A DNA stretch of 64,000 nt. Source: Liolophura sinensis (lineage: Eukaryota > Mollusca > Polyplacophora > Chitonida > Chitonidae). This document shows, piece after piece, positions 55,301 through 64,000 of the stretch (the stretch's first letter is position 1; every line of letters begins with the position of its first letter). The stretch spans positions 87,193,836 to 87,257,835 of the forward strand of contig NC_088295.1 of assembly GCF_032854445.1 (NCBI RefSeq), in the 5' to 3' direction. Position numbers and translations under genes: made by a program. The notes under the pieces were generated by a model. That model was not told the origin of the DNA. It searched no databases and worked only from the letters and a program-made list of their open reading frames with translations.

Positions 55301-57227
55301 CTGTCAGTTAGTACTGGTTAGTTCCTTAGCTCTGCTGTACACTGGTTAGACCCAGCTCAGAAGATTGTTTAAGGATTAAGGCGGGATCATGCCCCATGTA
55401 CTACCAACAATGATTATGTTTCAGTAAAAAACGTTTACTATGTGAAATTGAGTTGAATTACATTCAATCAGTGGAATAAACTGGAGTCTTGGTTATTTGA
55501 AGGAAAGGAACATTTTAGCTGAATTAAGTCTTCTGGTTGTCCTCATTTTACATACTTATTTGATCAAAGTGTAGGTACTAAACTCATGAGAGTAATGTAG
55601 ATGTACCTACCTTGTTTTGTTATCATATTATTACCTATTTATTTATTATTTTTACCTTTTGTAATAGTATAACAGACAATTTTACTTTGGTTTGATGGTT
55701 TCACAGTAGCTGTTCATCAGATTATCTTCTGACCTCATGTACAATGTGCATGCAAGTACCTCATCCCAACGTACAAATATTTTTGATTGACCAGCCTTAG
55801 TGAAATCATGAAACATTATACAGATAGTGCATGCTGTAGGATGTAATATCTGGAATTCTCAGCTCAAATGATCTGCCAGTGTTGAATATTACTTGATTGT
55901 TCAATAAGAAGTATAAGAAGAGACTTTGGTCCAAGTTACGGAGTAGGGTAACTAAAATTGCCCGAGTTATGGAGAGAAACAGCCCCAAATGTATCAGATT
56001 TACGCTAAACATTTATCGCTATACATACACACATTTATTGAAACTTCCCTGGCATAAATCTACATCAACCAAACGTTCCTATATGTACAAAGAAAGTAAC
56101 CTGTTAGGTTGGCCTAACCAAAAATAGTGCATGGCAATGACATAAATTGAAAAAACATTTTCAGTCTAACCTATTGTGGCCACTATCTCAATCTGTTCGT
56201 CTTAGTCACGTGATTGAGGTTGCCACTCAAATTGTCATTCAAGAGAGGTAATCTTCCCTCAGTAATTCACCTGCCTGTCATAACCGCAATTTCAGTCTCG
56301 TTAAAGCAGCAGTATGGCAATCTTATGGCAATGAACTTAGGAACTGCTATGGTATAAGCTCGTAAATATGATTTTTATTCTCAAACAGGTGTGATTGCCA
56401 TGAACTTTTGGTTTGATGTGTCTTAAAACAGCAGAGAACACTTTAATGTTGATACAGATATATGCAAAGGATGTTTTAACGCTACGGTAAGTGTTCCTGT
56501 AATACTGTAAATCTGACACATTTGGAGCTGCTTCTCACTGTACATGTAACCATCAGAACTGCATTGCTATAATCAGTGTATTGCCATAATGAGAGTATAA
56601 AAATATATATGTATTTGAATGCCGTAAAAATCTTGTGAAACCTTGCCTTTGATGGTGTTCATTTGTACAAGTACTTATACATGTATGTAATAAAGAATAC
56701 TGGGCACATACTGCATATCACTTGTAGAACTTTGTATTGTTCTGTTGTACTGTTGGCCTACTCTATTCATGCACATGTATATGTACATCCCTATGACCAC
56801 CTGAAAACTGTATCAGTTTGACCTCTGACCTCAGGTTAATCTGTAGACAGCACAGTTTGTCTCCTGAATGCAGGGATAAGTTGAAATAGCCTGCTGCACT
56901 GATTGCCCGCATATGCTGGTAATTTGCCATCATTAACAGACTTGTTCAAATGCTCTCCAGAGGGTCCAGTAATATCTTGTATGTTATGTACCTTTTGCAG
57001 CCTGATTCTATTCCTACCCATCTAATAGAGTTGCCTAGCAACAAAAGGATTTGTAAGGAGTCCTTAGTCTCTATAGTAACTAAGTAAAATTGCTGAAAAT
57101 CTTAAGTTTTCCCCAAGAGGCTACAGTACATATTGGAGATTATGGGCTTTACTGTTGAGACTGACATGTAGTTGGCTTTGATCCTGCACAGACTGCTATG
57201 ATGTATATGTAGTGATTGCTTGTAGCT
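49354..57227. other. No gene recognised; CpG-richer patch at about 50040-50620
   Basis: Nearly 8 kb without supported exons or RNA genes. Open frames are short and unremarkable. Most of the stretch is CpG-poor like the gene bodies, except for 50040-50620. An isolated AATAAA is at 51195-51200. Confidence 0.45.
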
Positions 57228-57462
57228 GATGTCTGAAGCACGGGTTGGATGTCTAAAGCACTGGTTGGATATATAAAGCACTGGTTGGATGTCTAAAGCA
57301 CTGGTTGGATGTCTACAGCGCTGGTTGGATGTATAAAGTACGGGTTGGATGTATAAAGCACGGGATGGATGTATGAAGCACATGTTGGATGTATAAAGCA
57401 TGGGTTGGATATATAAAGCACGGGTTGGATGTTTAAAGCACGAGTTGGATGTATAAAGCAGT
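57228..57462. repeat. Minisatellite, 20-bp unit, about eleven copies
   Basis: GGTTGGATGTATAAAGCACG and variants (GTCTAAAGCACT) repeat without interruption. Confidence 0.95.
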
Positions 57463-60400
57463 CCTACTACACTCTACATGTACATGTAAAACTGATAGTA
57501 TCTGTGATACATTATCTTTAAACATATCAGAGAATATTAAAGAGGCCATACCAAAGATTTTTGGTAAAAGATCGAGGAGCAAAAATCCAATTAAATTTTT
57601 GTTATTTTAAGATGACCTAAATAATTAATTTTCACAAAATATTGGCCTCATCTGTGCATGTGTCACCATTCAAAAACAGTAATAAACCTCCTAAAATTTA
57701 TGAAGCTGTCACAGTGTAGGTTTTTCAAACTTAAGAATCATTTTAATTCTTCAAAAATTACAGGTTCGAGTCTTATTTTATTGAAAGGCACTATCCTGAA
57801 CTACTGGTATTCAAGGTAATGATGGGGTGGGACATTAATACGACTTTGTCTTATTATTCTATAGGGCCAAAAGTAAAATATTATATGTTTCATGTTATGC
57901 GACCAATCCTTCAGAAAGGCCACAACCAAAATTCTTTTTTTTGTGTGCTTTTACAGATGCCAAGTTTTTTAATTTTTTTTTTTTTTTGTCGCCAATCATT
58001 TGAAATGTCAGTCTTTTAACAGGTGACGGGCGCTCTTTTGAGATATATAATTTTCTCTCTCGCTGTTGAGCAAAGCTGGCCTTAGAGCACTTGGACGGGT
58101 ATATATTACGTGTAGATCAAGATAGGCCTACCAGTGAAGAGTTTTCACCTTATCCAGTTGGATACCCTTAAAATAGTGTAACCATACATGTATTTTTCAT
58201 TACCTTACTGAACTGATTAATTACACATTTTGTGAGATAATCATTGTAAAATGTTCACGGAAATTTTGCAATCATCGGAGCTATCAGCATATTACGACAA
58301 CAAAATATGGAATTCTCCCTGATCACACTACACCTTAAAAACACACCTAATTTCGCAAAATAGAATTGGTGAGAATTGCGGCTGTGGTTATAACCTGCGT
58401 GAAATGTTTTCAAACACTGATGAAACTGGACACAGGCCTATACCTCCAAGGACAAGCCTAGCCCACGTACATAAATCCGCTAGCTTATTTTTTGGGAATT
58501 AAATTAATTCAGTCACGGTGACAAATTGAGATCTCATTACATCATAATACCTGCTGTAACATGATCGAAATGGAAGATTTTGTTTCAAACCTATACCTTA
58601 TCACAGAATCCCAACAGAGCCTTTTTATGTTTTGTGTTAATCCCATTTCACAGGTATCAGAGGCCCCAACATGAACCCCTTATGTTGGCATGTTAAAATA
58701 CCATTCAGGAGATCCCAAAATTATAAAAAAAAATGTATAGGTACATTGAAAGACATATTGAGGACAGAATAAATGTTTGATTCTTCACATGAAGGAAGAA
58801 GCCCCTAAAAGTCTAATTAAAATTAGGAAATTTAGGAAAGTGGAAACAGATTTCTCAATATAGATTTTATTTTACTCCGTCATGAGGTTCCACTTCACTT
58901 TTAGATATTTTTCCCATACTTGCCCCCCTCTGTACCGGGCCTGAAAATGTAGCACAAACTGTTGACTTAAATTATACTCATAAAAATGTTGAACTAATGT
59001 TTACTTGTTAGGTTTATTGGAAAGGTCTAGGAATATTTAGTTTGAGACTTGCCAAATATTGGGTGACATAATTTAGTACTGCGTTCTGATCCGTGTTGAG
59101 GAAGTTTAAGTCTGATCAATCATGTGAACAGGATTCTACAATTGTTCTTCCCCTCTGCAAAAAAAAAACAAAACAAAAAAAAAATATATATATACCTACC
59201 CTCTTTTGTTATAAAGGGCTTCTAACATCAAGGAAACATTATTTTAATTTGGACCTAGGGTAGTTACATAGTTGAAAAAATTCAGTATGGCACTATTACA
59301 GGGCAGTTAGATCTGAAAAAAAATCAAAATGACCTTGAAAAAACTCATTATTTCTGATAGGGTAGTTAACATTTTGACATCTATGAACCCCTGGTAAATT
59401 ACCAAATTCACGATTTCAGTTCTTTCTGCATTGAGCAGAAGTGTTGCATTCGTTTGTCTCATACATGCGAGCTCTTTGGTAACCTTGCTACCAATTCTAA
59501 GTTAATAAAAACATTGAGTAAAATCTAATCTTTATATGAATAAATATGTTTTCCATAGGCAACACAGTGTACAACATGCATGTTTGATTCCTGGTTCTAA
59601 TATGTTCTCGCCATTAATGGCACATTATATCCCAGGCATTCATTCATCAATTTAGTCTTTTATTGGTGTAGTCTGACTCACTCCTTTCCTTTTCTATTAG
59701 TACCCACTTGATTAACAATAAAAGCATTACAAAATATATTTGCATGTCATGTACATGTGTAAACTTCATGATCTCTAACATATAGTAGATGTAGGATAGT
59801 TGCTGTACATGTCAGTCTTTAATAGCACAATTCAAAGAGGGTTCATGACAGCTGTTCGTTTAATATACAGCATTGGTGTATTGGAGTACATGTATGTTAG
59901 AGCCTGCAACCAGCCTCATGGAATCCAATGCCTTTCCCAGGCAGACATCCATGTGAAGGCTCAGTTAATGTCTTTGAGGGTTTGTTTATTTCTGCAAGCC
60001 CCCTGTTAGTGGTAGTAATGGACCACAAGTCCTATCTACTTGTCAACCAGATGTATTGGGTTTAACCTGCAGGGTTGGCCCAGTGAAAGGGGTGGGGTCA
60101 CAGCAGTATGTGTGGAGAGTATGGACCTCAGGTGCTTGTTACTGCAACGAGTGTAATACCAGCCCTCTTGACATACCATCAGGTAATAAGTAGAGAAATA
60201 TGTCAAATGCAGTTTGCATGCTGCTCCTGATCTGTTTAGGTCACGTGTATATATATTTAAACTCCTGTAACTTTTTTTAACCATGCTTATGTGAATTTGT
60301 TTACATGTGTTTTCGGAGATAGCTGCCCTGAGGTGCTCCTGTCCCATTTATCCTATCTGTAGTCTGCTTGTTTATAAGCCAGTGCAATGAAGGTAATACA

Positions 60401-60495
60401 TTTACATGTAATATGCAAGTTTTGTCCTCACCCAGGAGATGGATATTTATGTTTTTGTTCAGCACACCAGTACAGCTAGTTTCTTACCATTTCTT

Positions 60496-60575
60496 TCTTT
60501 ATTTATTTGATTGGTGTTTTACGCCATACTCAAGATTGTATCACTTTCACAACAGCAGTTAGATTCTCACTGGCA
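60496..60575 (-). repeat. Family-A SINE tail fragment
   Basis: TTTATTTATTTGATTGGTGT then TTTACGCCATACTCAAGATT, minus orientation, truncated after about 80 bp. Confidence 0.85.
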
Positions 60576-61534
60576 CACTGTATACATGTTTATAATGCTG
60601 TAAGTTAATATTGGACTTGTGTACATGTAATGCATCTATAAAGTGCACATAGTTCTATAGATATGAGTACACCTGACCATGCTTTCAATCCAATCCATTG
60701 AACCATTGAAACAGATGGCTTGTATTCATAGAGAACATGTAATTAATAGCCTTGTCTTGTAGACACTTGGAGAGGAAAGGAAACAAAAAATACTGTTGTT
60801 GGATTATGTTGTTTTAATGTTAAACTCTTAAATCTACATGTTTATGGAAAATAACTGACAAATGTACAAACCATGAAGACGGCCCTATTGGGATTATACG
60901 GCACAAAATTTGACCCCATATATGTATTTCAGTGCAGTGGTGGTAATTTAATTGCCCTTTCTGAAATGAACTCCTGGAAGTAATTCAGAGACACATGTAT
61001 AAGTTACCAAAAGTCCATTCCATACAGTCACTGTATTATGAGACAATAAATGTCATACAGTATTTGGTTTTGGTGCTGAAACATACATTTTAGCTCATGA
61101 TCTCATACCGGGGTGTTTGCATAATCCATTAAGCATCAGTGAAGCAATGTTAAGGTAAACGTTAGAGCTGGTATCAGAAGTACCCCAACTGCATGCATTA
61201 AGCTCAGGGTTTTGCATACAAGCACAATAAGAAGACAGGCTTGTTCCATCATTGATATCATACTTGCATGTATTAATTACTGTAAATTACACAATTCACA
61301 ACTTACCTTCTTGTGTATTGGAGTCAGTGGTAAGGTAAATGTTAGGGGTTGTACCAAAGAATACTGTATGTATTTAGCTCAGGCTTAGTACACACACATG
61401 TATAAAGTACTACAAAGCAAAGGGGATGTCCTATAGCTGAGGCTCTTTGTTTAATTAATTGCCGTAAATTACAAAATTGATGACTTAGCGTCTTTTATTT
61501 AACAGAATTAATGTAAAGTTACATGTAAATGTTA

Positions 61535-61645
61535 AGTTCGATGGCAGCCAGCATTATGATAGGAGGAAACTGGGCAGAGCACAGGGGAAATCCACAACCA
61601 TCCGCAGGCTTCTGGCAGACCTTACCACATACGCCCAGAGAGGCT
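61535..61645 (-). repeat. Family-A SINE body fragment
   Basis: GCAGCCAGCATTATGATAGG, GGAAACTGGGCAGAGCACAG and CATCCGCAGGCTTCTGGCAG match the SINE body; tail and head are missing. Confidence 0.8.
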
Positions 61646-63821
61646 ACTTACATATAAGGGTGGCATCCCATGAAGTATTGCATGTACATGTATTGAGATG
61701 TGGCTTTGCATACATATAATGCACATGTAGAGCACAATACCAGGAAGGTGATGTTCCATTGTTGATGCCAGGCATGTAGGTTTATTATCATAAATTACCA
61801 GATTCATAACCTTCAAGTATCTTTTGTTTATTTGAACCCATAGTACGGTGAGTATTTCTGTTCTTTTTATATTGAGTGGAAGTTCTGCAAATGAAATTGG
61901 TAGCCATAAGCATCATAGTGTATATTGAGGGCCATCTTCTGAGCCTACATCTGCATGTACATCTACTAAGAGAAAAGTTTAAGGTACCAATGTTAAAATG
62001 CAGTGCAGTATTTCTGGAACAATTTGAAAAGCATGCTGAACAAATGTAAAATGCAAGGTGTTGACAGATGTTAGCCCGTGAAGTGGAGGAGTTTGAATTG
62101 TAAAGCAGCAATAGTTAGTTCTGTGGTTTCATGATTATTTTATTGACATTATTATACCTCTCCCCTAGATAATGTAAATAATGCAATAAAAATAATAATG
62201 TTTTTAGTAAAACAGAACCACGTATATTGAATAATGCTCGATTTGTTCAGTTTGCCACAAAATGCTCCACTTTTGTATTTACTGCTCACTGTAGGTATAT
62301 ATGAGCTACAATGAAGTACATGACTGAGTAACTAGTATGCTATAATACATGCGTATTGCCTATTACATATGATAGGGTATCTACAGTGACATGTCCTGGC
62401 ATATGTGGGGGATGGATGTGTATCAAATTGCCCTGATTTGTGTAGCAGGTCATTGAATGATGACTGTCAGATAACACCCTGCCTCTGCCACTCAGGGGGC
62501 CAGCATCAAGGCATATTATCAGCATCCGATTTCCCCACGTTTGCTAATTTTTTGTCACTCTGTATATAACGAGAGTGCTGGGAAGCCAGCGTGCAGCTTG
62601 CCTTGCCACGTGGGACATGATATCTCTGGAATCTCATTTTGTTGTTGTGTTTGCTTGCCATTATTGACGGACAGAAATCAATGTGTATGTAGAGTTCATG
62701 AAGGGTAGCATTGAGTCTGAATCAAAGTTGCTGTGTGAAGGTGTGTGGGCAGGCCCTTAATATGAACCATGCCCTTTTGTACAAATTCCTTGGGGACCCA
62801 AATTCACTGCCATCCTCCTATTCATATAAGTGAATGCTTGGATTCTCTCTCATGTATGACTATATGTGTATATTCTTCAGCAGTTTGAGTCACAACTGCT
62901 GATTTGCTTTCAGTGTTCTTTCAAAGAATTGATAAATCAATTCATCAACTGGCATGAGTGAGCAGATTTTTGTGCTCATGTGTATATGTATGTGTGTATT
63001 AGTCACCTGTGTCTGTAGACAATGCTGTCTGATTATTTACATTGTATACTTGGAAATTAGCAAATGGCATCACTATCTGATATGCTTTTTGGCACATGTA
63101 ACAAATGGTGCTTCAACAAGCCATCATTTATGACAGATCTAATGACATTAATTCCCCGTAATTTTGCCTCTTTGTACTGTTGATAAAATCTATGAAGATG
63201 TATGAGAATTCATTGTGATGGTACATGTATGGTCATTCTTAATAAGTGAATTCTCAAATTTGAAGTCAAATAATTTCTGGATATACCTGCATGCTTTCTG
63301 TCCTTAGTTGGAATTAAATCTAGTGAAAATTGTTGAAGAGATTGTTACTGCAGATTGTCCTCCACAGATGTGTAATTATCGGATTGATTGACAGATGGTG
63401 TGATGTTTATCCTTGCCCATGACAGCACAAGATACGTAAAACAGTTGTCTCCCCTTCCAAGTATAACCTGATTTCCCTAAATATGCAAAAGGTGCAAGCA
63501 GGCTTCATGTGGAAATTCTATGTGGACATGTTTTCAACTGTTATAAAGGGTATGTGTCAAACACACACACTGAATATACGTGTTTGTGGACAGTATGGCT
63601 GAAAGCTGCATTAATTGAAACTTTGCAGATAAAGTACTGGCTCTGTCACTCCATAACATTGAACATTTCCTTTGTACTAATCCACATGTACTGTAATTCT
63701 TCAACCTTTTCGACCGCCTCTGCAACCAATATTTTGAAACCCTCTGAGAAAACTGGGTGGTGTAGAGAAGCTTGCGTTTATTGACACAAACAAATCATCA
63801 TTCAGCGTCATTTTCATAGTA

Positions 63822-64000
63822 CATGTAGTTGTATGGATAATCATCACTACATGTAGTTGTATGGTTAATCATCAATACATGTAGTTGTATGGATAATCAT
63901 CACTACATGTAGTTGTATGGTTAATCTTCACCACATGTAGTTGTATGGATAATCATCACTACATGTAGTTGTATGGTTAATCATCAATACATGTAGTTGT
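63822..64000. repeat. Minisatellite, 28-bp unit, running off the window
   Basis: ACTACATGTAGTTGTATGGA followed by TAATCATC repeats at 28-bp spacing (63851, 63879 and onward), at least six copies, continuing past 64000. Each unit has the palindrome CTACATGTAG or a one-base variant. Confidence 0.95.

Larger units (their letters stand above)
57463..63821. other. No gene recognised
   Basis: 6.4 kb, CpG-poor and AT-rich, with many TACATGTA palindromes and two SINE fragments listed separately. I see no exon. Confidence 0.45.

Overview
This is nuclear DNA from an animal, most likely a marine mollusc. The coding sequence is split into many short exons with GT..AG introns. Non-coding DNA dominates and is full of minisatellites and of tRNA-derived SINEs whose 3' tail (…GGCGTAAAACACCAATCAAATAAATA) I associate with molluscan genomes. 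No bacterial, phage or plasmid features are visible. The taxon call is an inference from the repeats, not a database match.

Two complete protein-coding genes can be reconstructed exon by exon, with every splice phase closing. On the minus strand, CRPPA (ISPD) has nine coding exons from 26984 down to 17725 and encodes 394 aa. It is the CDP-ribitol pyrophosphorylase that feeds alpha-dystroglycan O-mannosyl glycosylation. On the plus strand, RNF113A has ten coding exons from 27172 to 47941 and encodes 340 aa. It is a spliceosome-associated CCCH/RING ubiquitin ligase. The genes are head to head with only 187 bp between start codons. That gap has two opposed CCAAT boxes and no TATA box, so it is probably a bidirectional promoter.

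Layout: 1-17 kb is intergenic, CpG-rich and repeat-laden. It holds a 42/47-bp array at 2.0-3.0 kb, a 53-bp array at 4.2-5.2 kb, a decayed Tc1-like transposase at 8.4-8.9 kb, a decayed non-LTR retrotransposon at 11.0-12.4 kb, several SINEs, and another 53-bp array at 16.0-16.4 kb. 17.2-27.0 kb is CRPPA, with arrays of 94, 69, 61 and 93 bp in its introns. 27.2-49.1 kb is RNF113A and its probable 3' UTR. Its introns hold an almost complete Tc1/mariner element (28995-30546), an array of about 35 units that fills intron 3, and an 8.9-kb last intron with a 31-bp array. 49-64 kb has no exon I can support. It is CpG-poor apart from a CpG-richer patch near 50.0-50.6 kb, so it may be intronic sequence of another gene. 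A 28-bp array runs off the window end.

The two genes belong to different pathways (glycan donor synthesis; splicing and ubiquitin signalling). Their link here is positional. I found no new multi-gene system. The most notable observations are the compact divergent promoter, repeat-built introns that carry many splice-site-like motifs or press against acceptor sites, and the CpG mosaic that outlines transcription units.
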